From Betaproteobacteria bacterium HGW-Betaproteobacteria-22 (lineage in GTDB: Bacteria; Pseudomonadota; Gammaproteobacteria; Burkholderiales; Methylophilaceae), in NCBI GenBank assembly GCA_002842285.1, contig PHCJ01000006.1:1-64000 (forward strand): 64,000 nt of DNA, in the 5' to 3' direction. How positions within the stretch are numbered: position 1 is the stretch's first letter; each line of letters starts with the position of its first letter. Shown here piece by piece: positions 45,110 to 53,909 of this stretch. The notes under the pieces are model-generated. The model was given only the letters and a program-made list of their open reading frames with translations, had not been told where the DNA came from and ran no database searches. A program made the translations under genes and the position numbers.

Positions 45110-47749
45110 ATGGTAGAAAATACAGAAAAACCAAAATTTGACATATTTGAATTGGGAGCCGTGCATGAGGTTGTGACGCGGTTCGGAGGGGTCAAATTGC
45201 TTGAAGAGATGCAATATGAGACGCCTCCCATTCCTGTTTTTGGGGAGCAATGCCCCAATCCTGAAGTGACTAAGTCTCACGTACTGAGGCACCCTGCCAT
45301 TTACTCTGCAAAAGTGCAAGATTTTAAGGTGATTGGTGGGGCTGCATTCCCAATTATTGAAGATAAAAGTATCTGTCATCAGAACTTCTCTACAGAGTAC
45401 TGGGAGACGTCAGAGCAGGCAATACAGTGCTGTGACATTAGGCAAGATCAGCATTTGCTAGGGTATTGTAATATTAAGGCTCGCCATCAGTATCCCTATA
45501 AAGTAATCAATCTTGTCGGAAACGGATCTTATAATTTTGCACACTGGATGACTGAGTATCTGCCACAGGTTGTGTTACTTAAGAAAGCGGGTATTGATTT
45601 ATCTGAATATAAAGTTCTGGTTGACGCTAGGTCGTTCCCAAGTATGCTTGAAGCGCTTTATTTGCTTGGCATCACTGTGGAGCAATTAGTCAAAGTTGAT
45701 GAGATGACACTCAACGCTTTTCCGGAGGCCTTGTGGGTGAGTCCAGTAGCTAATGTCGTTTTTCAACGACCTCATGCTATTTGCTCTGACATGCATGACA
45801 AGTTGACCGAGCCTTTTCACTCAACCTTTCATCCGCAAGTCATAAGGATGACACGAGACTTTTTTATAGGGCTCCTAGTGCCGCAACTGTATGAAAAGGC
45901 ACCTGAAAAAATATTCATTAAAAGATTCTCCGGCAGGCGATTCCATTCTCGGGCAATTGTTAATGAGTATGTGATACAAAGAAAGCTAGAGTCGGAAGGT
46001 TTTGTCAGCATAGACCCTAGCCAATTGACTTTTATAGAACAGGTCAGGATGTTCAGCAAGGCAAAATATATTGTAGGAGCGTCTGGTGCTGCCTTGTTGA
46101 ATATGATTTGGGCGCCTGTAGGTGCAAAAGTTGTTGTGTTGATGAATGATTCCAAGGTGGCTAACTATTGGTATTTCAGTAACATTGCTTTTGCGGTCGG
46201 ACATCAACTCAGCTATGTGCTGGGAAAAATAGTAAACACAGGAAATTGGAGCGATATACATCATGCCGATTTCGAGATTGCGCTAGAAGCTGTTGTTATG
46301 GCATTAGAGAGCGCAGGGTTCCAATTTTCTGTACAGCCCGAGGTCGATATCGCATTGAGTAATTTGCTGGAAACCGCAGGCACTTATTACAGAGAGGGTG
46401 ACTTAGAGAATGCAGAAAAAATTTATCTGAACATATTAGAGATAGCGCCAGAGCATGCTGAGGCTAATTACCGACTAGGCCTCCTAGAATCGGTGCTATA
46501 TGGTGAGTCTGTGGCTGTGGTTCGACTCGAGCGTGCAGTATTGGCAAAACCAGAAGAAGAAAAATATTGGATTAGTTATATTGAATCACTTATGCAGGCA
46601 GGTGCGCTAGATGTTGCGGCTGATGCTTTGGAGTTGGGGATGAAGTATGGCTTAAAGGCGATTACGGCACAAAAGTTAGCAGAGCGTTATGCCGACAACT
46701 TTAATCTTGACCGCATTGGGTTCCTTGTTCACACGTTGGAGTTGGTAAATCATTATGCGTGTGTATGGAGTTTGTTGCCCGAGGGTAGTTTTGATGTGTT
46801 GTTATGTGGTGAGGCAACCTCTTCTGGAACAGCAGTATGTTTTAAGGATGCAAATTACAATATTCTAAACGCAGAGAAGGTGATTGAGTCGGCCGCTCGC
46901 TATCAATATCTGGTGTCAAATCACCCCATTGATTTAACCGATGCTCCTTTAATAAAGAGATTAGGCACTACTAATGTTCGGTTCATGTATGCAGCAGGTA
47001 AATCTGGCTGGAATTTATCAGAGTGGAATAAACTATACGATGTTATTTTCTGCTTCGGCCCATACCATGCAGCTAAATTCTCAGACAGCACAGAAGCGGT
47101 GGTCTTGCAGATGGGCTATCCAAGGTTTGATAGATATTTTACGCAACAGGTGGATAGGGGGGATTTACTTGCAAGATACGGTTGTGATTCATTGAAACAG
47201 ACAGTAGTCTGGTTGCCCACCTGGAAAGCGTTGTCTTCTGTGACGCATTATGATGCGGAAATCAGCGCATTAACTGATCGTTATAATGTTGTTATAAAAT
47301 TACATCCTCTCATGCCTGAGAGTGAACCGGAACGTGTTCAAGCTTTGTTGCGACATCATTTTACCCATGTAATAACCGATACTACTGACAATCTCCCGTT
47401 GTATCAGCTAGCGGATTTTATGTTGTTTGATTACGGTGGGCCACCACTTGCAGCGATTTATACAGATAAAAACCTCATATTACTTAATGTGGATGGTGCA
47501 GGACGTGATAGTTTAACGGGTGAGGATTCCCCTGATATCACCATTAGGAAACATCTGGTCAATGTCAATCCTGGTGATATGGCGATTGCTGCATTGTTAG
47601 CAGACCCTTCGATTTGGGAACAGCAACGCGCTGTACGGCATGCATTAAGAAAAACTTACTTTGCGCCTTATTATGGTTTTTCTTCACAAGTCGCAGCGAG
47701 TGCCCTGCTTAATTTGAAACACATCGCCGAAAAAAGTGGAGCCTATTAA
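45110..47749 (+). CDS. Fusion protein: GT61-like (DUF563) domain, TPR module, CDP-glycerol-phosphotransferase-like domain
   Basis: An 879-residue cytoplasmic protein. Residues about 120-400 resemble GT61/DUF563 (NLVGNGSYNFAHWMTEYLPQVVLLKKAG, IFIKRFSGRRFHSRAIVNE, VGASGAALLNMIWAP). About 411-530 is the shared TPR-like module. About 540-879 resembles CDP-glycerol:glycerophosphotransferases (TagB/TagF): VVWLPTWKAL, VIKLHPLM, NLPLYQLADFMLFDYGGPPLA. Members of the latter family move a phospho-alcohol from a CDP carrier. Because genes for a CDP-activated phosphoramidate follow directly, this domain is a candidate transferase for it. The stop codon overlaps the next start (TAATG). Confidence 0.8.
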   Translation: MVENTEKPKFDIFELGAVHEVVTRFGGVKLLEEMQYETPPIPVFGEQCPNPEVTKSHVLRHPAIYSAKVQDFKVIGGAAFPIIEDKSICHQNFSTEYWETSEQAIQCCDIRQDQHLLGYCNIKARHQYPYKVINLVGNGSYNFAHWMTEYLPQVVLLKKAGIDLSEYKVLVDARSFPSMLEALYLLGITVEQLVKVDEMTLNAFPEALWVSPVANVVFQRPHAICSDMHDKLTEPFHSTFHPQVIRMTRDFFIGLLVPQLYEKAPEKIFIKRFSGRRFHSRAIVNEYVIQRKLESEGFVSIDPSQLTFIEQVRMFSKAKYIVGASGAALLNMIWAPVGAKVVVLMNDSKVANYWYFSNIAFAVGHQLSYVLGKIVNTGNWSDIHHADFEIALEAVVMALESAGFQFSVQPEVDIALSNLLETAGTYYREGDLENAEKIYLNILEIAPEHAEANYRLGLLESVLYGESVAVVRLERAVLAKPEEEKYWISYIESLMQAGALDVAADALELGMKYGLKAITAQKLAERYADNFNLDRIGFLVHTLELVNHYACVWSLLPEGSFDVLLCGEATSSGTAVCFKDANYNILNAEKVIESAARYQYLVSNHPIDLTDAPLIKRLGTTNVRFMYAAGKSGWNLSEWNKLYDVIFCFGPYHAAKFSDSTEAVVLQMGYPRFDRYFTQQVDRGDLLARYGCDSLKQTVVWLPTWKALSSVTHYDAEISALTDRYNVVIKLHPLMPESEPERVQALLRHHFTHVITDTTDNLPLYQLADFMLFDYGGPPLAAIYTDKNLILLNVDGAGRDSLTGEDSPDITIRKHLVNVNPGDMAIAALLADPSIWEQQRAVRHALRKTYFAPYYGFSSQVAASALLNLKHIAEKSGAY

Positions 47750-48267
47750 TGGTGATTTGGTTGATTGGACTTTCAGGGGCTGGCAAAAGCACCCTTGGTC
47801 ATGAAGTGGCAAAGCAGTTGCGTGATGTCAAGCCTAATACGGTGTTACTCGACGGAGATGAGTTGCGCAAGGTATTTGCGCATGATCAGGGGGATGACCC
47901 CTATACTGTTCAAGGGCGTCGCATCAACGCTGAAAGGATAGTCGCTTTATGCGAAATGCTGGATAGCCAAGGTATTCATGTGGTGTGCTGCATATTATCG
48001 ATTTTTCCAGATATGCGTTTGGAGAATCGAAAACGGTTTAGTCGTTACTTTGAGGTTTTTATGGATGCGCCAATCGATGTCTTGATGGAGCGAGATGTCA
48101 AAGGGATATATGCAGCAGCAAGGCGAGGTGAGGTAACGAATGTAGTGGGTATCGATATTCCTTATGAGCGTCCGGCTAATCCAGATATGACAATCGACAC
48201 CTCAAAAGGCGGCGCTGATATTAAGCAACTAGCCTCCATGGTTCTTGAACAAGCGGGGTTGGTTTGA
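47749..48267 (+). CDS. CysC-like kinase, likely cytidine diphosphoramidate kinase (Cj1415-like)
   Basis: A 172-residue P-loop kinase resembling adenylylsulfate kinase: Walker A GLSGAGKSTLGHEVAKQL at residues 7-24, then LLDGDELRKVFAHDQG, GRRINAERIVALCEML and VFMDAPIDVLMERDVKGIY. No other sulfate-assimilation gene is nearby. In Campylobacter, the CysC-like Cj1415 phosphorylates the 3'-OH of cytidine diphosphoramidate. The rest of that set (glutamine kinase, hydrolase, cytidylyltransferase) lies within 5 kb downstream, which argues for this role over sulfate activation. It overlaps both neighbours by a few bases. Confidence 0.8.
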   Translation: MVIWLIGLSGAGKSTLGHEVAKQLRDVKPNTVLLDGDELRKVFAHDQGDDPYTVQGRRINAERIVALCEMLDSQGIHVVCCILSIFPDMRLENRKRFSRYFEVFMDAPIDVLMERDVKGIYAAARRGEVTNVVGIDIPYERPANPDMTIDTSKGGADIKQLASMVLEQAGLV

Positions 48268-49613
48268 GTTATACAGGTGCTTATGGTTACGCAGCAGGCG
48301 ATCTATTGGAAAATAGAAACACCTATTTCTATACAAAATTTAGTGGCCAAGCATTTTTAACCGCATGGTATACACAACGTAATCAGGTGAAGGTGGCTGA
48401 ACAGGAGATTTCTGTAGCATCAGAGAGTGTTCTGGATGCTTCTCCTACAATGCAGATGATAGAGGTGTTATACCAGAAACTATCTGCACATCATGTTGGC
48501 GATCAGACAATTCGGACATTAAACAAGCTGGTACAGCGCTTTGAGGTGAGCAAGCGGCTACATGGACGATACAACGCCAATTGGAGAGCAGTCGATGCAG
48601 GGGAATATAAAAGTTGGGTTCGCTATGTTCGATTTGCAGAAGTCTTGAGTTTGGCTTATGACAGCACGCATTCACTGTCATATCTAAATGCCTTGCTAAA
48701 AATCATGGATACGCTGACTGCGGCACTGGGTCAGTTAGATGTATCGTTGCGTGATCGTGTGGTAAATCTCACCGTTTGTGAGCGCGACTATGTTGACGCA
48801 CTTTGGTTAAAGCTGGATAAGCGATTTGAGCAATTAAATACAGATGTTGCGTCAGATGCAGCCTTGGCGCAGGAAGGGCATCGTACCCCAGTAAGGCTCA
48901 AAGGCATTGTTTTGTTGGCGGCGCAAACGGCGCGCTCTCAGGCCTATATTCAAGCATTAGTAGCTAACGGATTGTATCCGGAAAAAGTTATTTTGCTAGG
49001 TGAGACACCTGTGCCGGATGAACGTAATGCACCAGATAAGAGCTGGAATGACATTCTATTACCGAATCTTGCTGAAACTATCACGCAAACATGTAATCGA
49101 GCCAATATAGAGACAATTCATTGTGGCTCAGTGGATGTGAATTCAGAAGAATGCGCGCGGTGCATGTTGGATGTAAAGCCTTTGGTTGTCATCTATTCAG
49201 GGGTTGGTGGACAGATTGTATCTGAGCAAACCCTGGCATTGAGCCCCAAGTTTCTGCATATGCATTCTGGCTGGCTTCCCCAGTATCGGGGAAGTACGAC
49301 ACTTTATTATGCGTTGCTGAACAAAGATTCGCCAGGCGTCACGGCATTGCTACTTGATCGCACGATTGACACTGGGCCTGTCATAGCACAGAAACACTAT
49401 CCTGCGCCATCGTTTGATCTTGATATCGACCGTGTATATGACTCTGCGATACGTGCTAATCTCCTGGTAGAGGTTATACGTAATTATGTCAGGTCAGGTG
49501 CGTTTTCTGTACTGATGGAACAAAATCCGGAAGATGGTGATGTCTATTATGTGATTCATCCTGTCCTTAAGCATCTTGCGATATTATCGTTAAAGAAAGA
49601 ACATGCATCATGA
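48264..49613 (+). CDS. Formyltransferase-fold protein with unknown N-terminal domain
   Basis: A 449-residue protein starting at TTG (48264), which overlaps the previous stop. Residues 1-210 form an alpha-helical region I cannot recognise. Residues about 212-430 resemble formyltransferases: FLHMHSGWLPQYRGSTT and LLLDRTIDTGPVIAQ. His334 and Asp369 match the catalytic triad, but the expected Asn is His332, so catalysis may be altered. It is inserted between the CysC-like kinase and glutamine-kinase genes and overlaps both by four bases, so it belongs to this operon. It could transfer formyl to another substrate or have lost formyl transfer altogether. Confidence 0.75.
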   Translation: MSYTGAYGYAAGDLLENRNTYFYTKFSGQAFLTAWYTQRNQVKVAEQEISVASESVLDASPTMQMIEVLYQKLSAHHVGDQTIRTLNKLVQRFEVSKRLHGRYNANWRAVDAGEYKSWVRYVRFAEVLSLAYDSTHSLSYLNALLKIMDTLTAALGQLDVSLRDRVVNLTVCERDYVDALWLKLDKRFEQLNTDVASDAALAQEGHRTPVRLKGIVLLAAQTARSQAYIQALVANGLYPEKVILLGETPVPDERNAPDKSWNDILLPNLAETITQTCNRANIETIHCGSVDVNSEECARCMLDVKPLVVIYSGVGGQIVSEQTLALSPKFLHMHSGWLPQYRGSTTLYYALLNKDSPGVTALLLDRTIDTGPVIAQKHYPAPSFDLDIDRVYDSAIRANLLVEVIRNYVRSGAFSVLMEQNPEDGDVYYVIHPVLKHLAILSLKKEHAS

Positions 49614-52006
49614 GCAAAACGACGGTATCTCAGACGTTCAAATTTGGCACAAAGGCGGAAACGCTTTTTAACCTTAAAGCGTTGGTAACAGAGGCTCAGG
49701 TTCCTGAGATGTATTTCTTTGCACGGGATCAATGGGCAGTAGAAAAGTCAGCTATCCTAGATGGGATTTATCGGAATTTTGGCAATGTAACTTTGGCTGT
49801 GAGATCTAGCGGGTTAAATGAAGATGGTGCCTATAGCTCGATGGCAGGTGCATTTTTAAGCAATCTGAATGTGCATGGCGAAAATCGTGATGAATTAACT
49901 TTGGCCATAGAGCAAGTGTTGCAGTCAATGTCAGGCAATCCACGTGATCAGGTACTAGTGCAGCCCATGATTCAGGACATTGAAGTAAGCGGTGTAATCA
50001 TGACGTTTGATATGGTGAATGGTGCGCCATATTTCTGTATCGATTTTGATGATGAAAGTGGCCGCACAGATGTGGTTACTAGTGGAAACGGTGTTCATAA
50101 AAGCCTGTTTGTATATCGAGATGCCGATAGTGGTTTGATTAGATCTCCTAGGGTCGCACTGTTCTTAGGCTTGGCTAGAAAGCTTGAGTCTATTTGTAAA
50201 TGCGCAGCTTTGGACATTGAGTTTGGCATGAATAAGGCAGGGCAACTGTTTCTTTTTCAGGTCAGACGGATTGCCCTGGCTCGGCATTGGCATCCTGTGA
50301 CTGAGCGCCGTGTAAAGAGGCAGTTAGCTCATGTTGAAGATTACATCAGAAACTGTTCAAAACGACGAGATGGCATTTTTGGCGAACGAACGATTCTTGC
50401 CATCATGCCAGACTGGAATCCTGCCGAGATTATCGGCACGACACCTAAGCCGCTTGCGGCATCGCTGTATCGTGAGTTAATTACTAAATCGGTTTGGCAT
50501 CGCGCACGGGCACACATGGGATATCGGGCGCTCGATTCTGCGGAGCTGATGGTGTTGATCAATAGCCACCCTTATATAGATGTCCGCAATAGTTTTAATT
50601 CATTCTTACCAGCGAGTATTCCTGAATCTGTAGGTGAGAGACTTGTGAATGCTTGGCTTGATAGGCTTGAAGCCTTTCCCGAGTTTCATGATAAGGTCGA
50701 GTTCGAAATTGTTCCCACGTGCATGGACTTTTGCTTTGTTGAAGACTTCAAGGCACGTTATCCAGCATTGCTTAATGATGATGAGTTTGACATCTATCGA
50801 AATGCATTAACAACGCTTACGCGTAATTGTTTAGAGAGTCGTCCTGACAATACTTTAGATCTGGCATTGAAGTCTACGGAGTATTTGCAGCACTTGGCAG
50901 TAGATAAACTCAATGATGAAGGGTATGTTCATCTTGCAAGGGCGGAATTCTTACTGACGCAATGTCAAAAATTAGGAACCTTCTCTTTTGCTGTAGTTGC
51001 TCGTCATGCATTTATTGCTGAGGCGTTATTACGTTCAGCGGTGAGGCGGGGCGCATTGAGTAATCAGAGGCTGACAGAGTTTAAACGCAGTATCCAGACG
51101 ATTACAGGTAGCATGCTAGATGAGTACGCACAAGTTTGTAGTGGTCAGTTATCTAGGCTCTCATTTTTTAATAAATACGGTCACTTGCGTCCAGGAACCT
51201 ACGAGGTCACTTCGCTACGGTATGATGAACGTGACGACTTGTTTGCTGATGCTATGGACCTGCCAATCAATGCATCACGTCCAGAGTTCAGGTTGTCCAA
51301 TGTAGAAAGTGTCGCTATAGATGCGTTATTGCAGGAAGTTGGCTTTGCGTCTGTGGGGGCTGAGATGTTGCTGAATTATGCAGAAAAAGCGATTGCAGCG
51401 CGAGAGTATGTCAAGTTTGTGTTCACACGAAGCTTGTCTGATGCTCTATCCGAAATAGTGCGCTGGGGTGAGTCATATGGGCTATCACGAGATGATATTT
51501 CTTATTTGGAATGGCCGCAGATACAGAAGAGCCTTAGTCACCCAGTCATGGACGATGTGGACCGGTATTATCTGGATATTGCTGATGTCTCACGTAGCAT
51601 GATGTCTGCGGCGCATGCTTTCAGGCTCGGACATATAGTCTATAGTGTTCAGGATCTCTATGTTGCAACGCTGAATCGGAGCGTTCCGAACTTTATTGGA
51701 CTTGGGGCTGCATCTGGCCGAGTCTTTCAGCTTGAGGCAAATACACCGACAACCGTTAATATCAAGGATTGTATTATCTGCATTGAAAATGCAGATCCAG
51801 GGTTCGATTGGATTTTTACTAAAGCCCCCAAAGCATTGATTACGCGTTATGGAGGGGCAAATTCTCACATGGCCGTTCGTTGTGCTGAGCTAGGATTGCC
51901 GGCAGCCATCGGTTGTGGAGATCAGATATTCCAGCGAATGATTCAGGCTGAAAGTGTAGAGCTGAATTGTGCAGATAAAGTGTTGAGGCCGCTGTATGTT
52001 AGCTAA
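49610..52006 (+). CDS. L-glutamine kinase (Cj1418-like), PEP-synthase-related
   Basis: A 798-residue protein with the ATP-grasp domain of pyruvate phosphate dikinases at the N terminus (LAVRSSGLNEDGAYSSMAGA, then LDIEFGMNKAGQLFLFQVR). A helical middle follows, and the swivelling phosphohistidine domain is at the C terminus (RYGGANSHMAVRCAELGLPA, with His753). The pyruvate/PEP-binding TIM barrel of PEP synthase is absent. That is the architecture of Campylobacter Cj1418 (about 770 residues), which phosphorylates the amide nitrogen of L-glutamine using ATP. Adjacent genes for the next two enzymes, in the same order as in Campylobacter, support the call. Confidence 0.85.
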   Translation: MSKTTVSQTFKFGTKAETLFNLKALVTEAQVPEMYFFARDQWAVEKSAILDGIYRNFGNVTLAVRSSGLNEDGAYSSMAGAFLSNLNVHGENRDELTLAIEQVLQSMSGNPRDQVLVQPMIQDIEVSGVIMTFDMVNGAPYFCIDFDDESGRTDVVTSGNGVHKSLFVYRDADSGLIRSPRVALFLGLARKLESICKCAALDIEFGMNKAGQLFLFQVRRIALARHWHPVTERRVKRQLAHVEDYIRNCSKRRDGIFGERTILAIMPDWNPAEIIGTTPKPLAASLYRELITKSVWHRARAHMGYRALDSAELMVLINSHPYIDVRNSFNSFLPASIPESVGERLVNAWLDRLEAFPEFHDKVEFEIVPTCMDFCFVEDFKARYPALLNDDEFDIYRNALTTLTRNCLESRPDNTLDLALKSTEYLQHLAVDKLNDEGYVHLARAEFLLTQCQKLGTFSFAVVARHAFIAEALLRSAVRRGALSNQRLTEFKRSIQTITGSMLDEYAQVCSGQLSRLSFFNKYGHLRPGTYEVTSLRYDERDDLFADAMDLPINASRPEFRLSNVESVAIDALLQEVGFASVGAEMLLNYAEKAIAAREYVKFVFTRSLSDALSEIVRWGESYGLSRDDISYLEWPQIQKSLSHPVMDDVDRYYLDIADVSRSMMSAAHAFRLGHIVYSVQDLYVATLNRSVPNFIGLGAASGRVFQLEANTPTTVNIKDCIICIENADPGFDWIFTKAPKALITRYGGANSHMAVRCAELGLPAAIGCGDQIFQRMIQAESVELNCADKVLRPLYVS

Positions 52007-52598
52007 TAAGCATCGTATTGGCGTCACCATGCGCGTACAGCAGGCTGAGGGCTACGACGAGCCACGTGATGCTTTGGCTAACGTTTGGGCGAGTTTCCTC
52101 AATACGGCATTGCCAGAGGATATTTGGATGCCTTTGCCAAATTTAGGTGGGAATTCAATTCGAGCATACTGTGAAAGTTGGGGAATTGATCGGTTGATAC
52201 TTTCTGGCGGTGAGGACTTTGGCATATCACCTATACGTGATGAAACCGAGCATCAGCTTTTGTTATGGGCAGAAGAGCGTGGGATACCAACACTTGGGAT
52301 ATGTCGAGGTATGCAGATGATGGCGGCCTATAAAGGTACTACTCTAAAGCTTGTTGATGGGCATGTATGTAAACGGCATACATTACAGGGTAGCCTTAAG
52401 CATGAGGTAAACAGCTTTCATCGGTATGGTTTGGTTCACTGCCCTCAAGAGTTTGTTGTAACTGCACAGTCTGAAGATGCAGAGATTGAAGCAATTAGGC
52501 ATACCATTTTACAATGGGAGGGTTGGATGTGGCATCCAGAGCGAGAAACACCTTTTAGTCCTACCGATATTGAGCGGTTGAGAGCATTGTTTAAATGA
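51996..52598 (+). CDS. Class I glutamine-amidotransferase-like hydrolase, likely CDP-glutamine gamma-hydrolase (Cj1417-like)
   Basis: A 200-residue peptidase C26/GATase I protein with a complete triad: Cys103 (LGICRGMQMMA), His180 and Glu182 (WHPERE). No synthetase partner domain is present. Cj1417 releases L-glutamate from CDP-L-glutamine, leaving cytidine diphosphoramidate. It overlaps the glutamine-kinase gene by 11 bases and the nucleotidyltransferase gene by four, so the three are translated together. Alternative: gamma-glutamyl-GABA hydrolase (PuuD-like), less likely in this setting. Confidence 0.85.
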   Translation: MLANKHRIGVTMRVQQAEGYDEPRDALANVWASFLNTALPEDIWMPLPNLGGNSIRAYCESWGIDRLILSGGEDFGISPIRDETEHQLLLWAEERGIPTLGICRGMQMMAAYKGTTLKLVDGHVCKRHTLQGSLKHEVNSFHRYGLVHCPQEFVVTAQSEDAEIEAIRHTILQWEGWMWHPERETPFSPTDIERLRALFK

Positions 52599-53317
52599 AA
52601 GCTATTATTTTAGCGGCTGGACGCGGTAGCCGCATGAAAGACCTGACTGACCAGAAACCAAAGTGCCTGGTCGAGTTGCGCGGACATACATTATTAGAGT
52701 GGCAGTTGCGTGCATTGCGGGAAGCGGGCATAGATGAGATTGCTATCGTGACTGGTTATAAGCAAGCGCTGCTGGCGCCCTATGGTTTAGTTGAGTTTCA
52801 TAACCCACGCTGGGCTGAAACTAATATGGTTACGTCATTAACAAGCGCTGATCAATGGCTCAAGAGTGAGCCTTGTATTGTCAGTTATTCTGATATTTTC
52901 TATGAAGCATCTGCAGTAAAGTCTTTGATGAATGATAATCATCAGTTGGCTGTGACTTATGATCCTGGATGGTTGAAACTTTGGCAGAAACGATTTGATA
53001 ACCCGTTGGACGATGCAGAAACTTTTAAGTTGAATTCAGACAATACGCTGGCCGAAATCGGTGAGAAGCCAAAGTCGGTTGATGAAGTGCAAGGGCAATA
53101 CATGGGGCTTTTACGTTTCACGCCCGAAGGTTGGGAAGAAGTAGGACTAATTCGTGATGGTTTGACGCAGCTTGAATGCGATCGTATGCATATGACAGGT
53201 ACTTTGCAAATGGTAATCAAAGCTGGACGTGTTGCAGTTTATGCTATTCCCTATGAACGTTCATGGGGAGAGGTTGATTCGGCAGATGACCTGAAAATGT
53301 ATCAGGCACAGGCTTGA
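52595..53317 (+). CDS. Nucleotidyltransferase, likely CTP:phosphoglutamine cytidylyltransferase (Cj1416-like)
   Basis: A 240-residue GT-A-fold nucleotidyltransferase. N-terminal signature IILAAGRGSRMKDLTDQKPK, then LVELRGHTLLEWQL, IVSYSDIFYEAS and WGEVDSADDLK near the end. LicC-like choline-phosphate cytidylyltransferases share this fold. The position after the glutamine kinase and hydrolase genes matches Cj1416, which joins CTP and glutamine phosphate. A terminator-like hairpin follows 43 bases downstream, so the unit probably ends here. Confidence 0.83.
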   Translation: MKAIILAAGRGSRMKDLTDQKPKCLVELRGHTLLEWQLRALREAGIDEIAIVTGYKQALLAPYGLVEFHNPRWAETNMVTSLTSADQWLKSEPCIVSYSDIFYEASAVKSLMNDNHQLAVTYDPGWLKLWQKRFDNPLDDAETFKLNSDNTLAEIGEKPKSVDEVQGQYMGLLRFTPEGWEEVGLIRDGLTQLECDRMHMTGTLQMVIKAGRVAVYAIPYERSWGEVDSADDLKMYQAQA

Positions 53318-53359
53318 TACTGGAGACGTCTATGTAGCTGATATTGAGTCTTTATATCG

Positions 53360-53382
53360 TATGCTGCCCTAGCATAGTTTTT
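53360..53382 (+). terminator. Terminator-like hairpin after the phosphoramidate genes
   Basis: TATGCT (53360-53365), loop GCCCT, AGCATA (53371-53376), then G and five T. The stem is short and only moderately GC-rich. It divides the phosphoramidate block from the fdtA-fdtB pair. Confidence 0.6.
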
Positions 53383-53498
53383 CATTTATTGATACGTATT
53401 GATATGACTTGGTTGGCTGCTTATTTACAAGGTGCTATTGGTCCAGATTGTTGTAGGATAAATACTGAAGTAATTTATATTGGAAGCAAGAGGTTATT

Positions 53499-53909
53499 AT
53501 GCCATTAGAAGATTGCAGAATTGTTGAACTCCCCAAGATTCATAATCCACAAGGGAATCTGACTTTTATCGAAAGCGACTCACAAATCCCTTTTGCGATT
53601 CAGCGTGTTTACTATGTATATGATGTACCCGGTGGAGCGGAACGCGGAGGGCACGCACACAAAGAGCTGCATCAGTTGATTGTTGCTATGTCAGGCAGCT
53701 TTGATATCACACTGGATGATGGTAAGGATAAAAAAACATTTCATTTGGCGCGTTCTTATTATGGGCTTTATGTGTGTCCAATGATCTGGCGGGAAATCGA
53801 TAATTTCTCATCAGGTTCGGTATTGATGGTGCTCGCCTCAAACAAGTATACAGAAGAAGATTACTACCGTAATTATGATGATTTTATGCGGGCAAGATGG
53901 GCGAAGTAA
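53499..53909 (+). CDS. fdtA: dTDP-4-oxo-6-deoxyhexose 3,4-ketoisomerase (FdtA/QdtA family)
   Basis: A 136-residue cupin. The segment RGGHAHKELHQLIVAMSGS carries the paired active-site histidines (His52, His54) characteristic of FdtA/QdtA/WxcM-like isomerases. It converts dTDP-4-keto-6-deoxyglucose to a 3-keto sugar. Whether the product is galacto (Fdt) or gluco (Qdt) configured cannot be decided. It is directly followed by the aminotransferase. The substrate must come from RmlA/RmlB encoded elsewhere. Confidence 0.88.
   Translation: MPLEDCRIVELPKIHNPQGNLTFIESDSQIPFAIQRVYYVYDVPGGAERGGHAHKELHQLIVAMSGSFDITLDDGKDKKTFHLARSYYGLYVCPMIWREIDNFSSGSVLMVLASNKYTEEDYYRNYDDFMRARWAK

Noticed and set aside
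47749-48267. Sulfate-activating adenylylsulfate kinase (CysC)
   Set aside because: The P-loop kinase looks like CysC, but no sulfate-assimilation gene is near and it overlaps the phosphoramidate-type genes, so the Cj1415-like role is preferred.
48264-49613. Methionyl-tRNA formyltransferase
   Set aside because: The N-terminal half is unrelated, the catalytic Asn is replaced by His, and the genomic context is a glycan operon.
49610-52006. Phosphoenolpyruvate synthase
   Set aside because: The ATP-grasp and phosphohistidine domains are present, but the PEP/pyruvate-binding barrel is missing.
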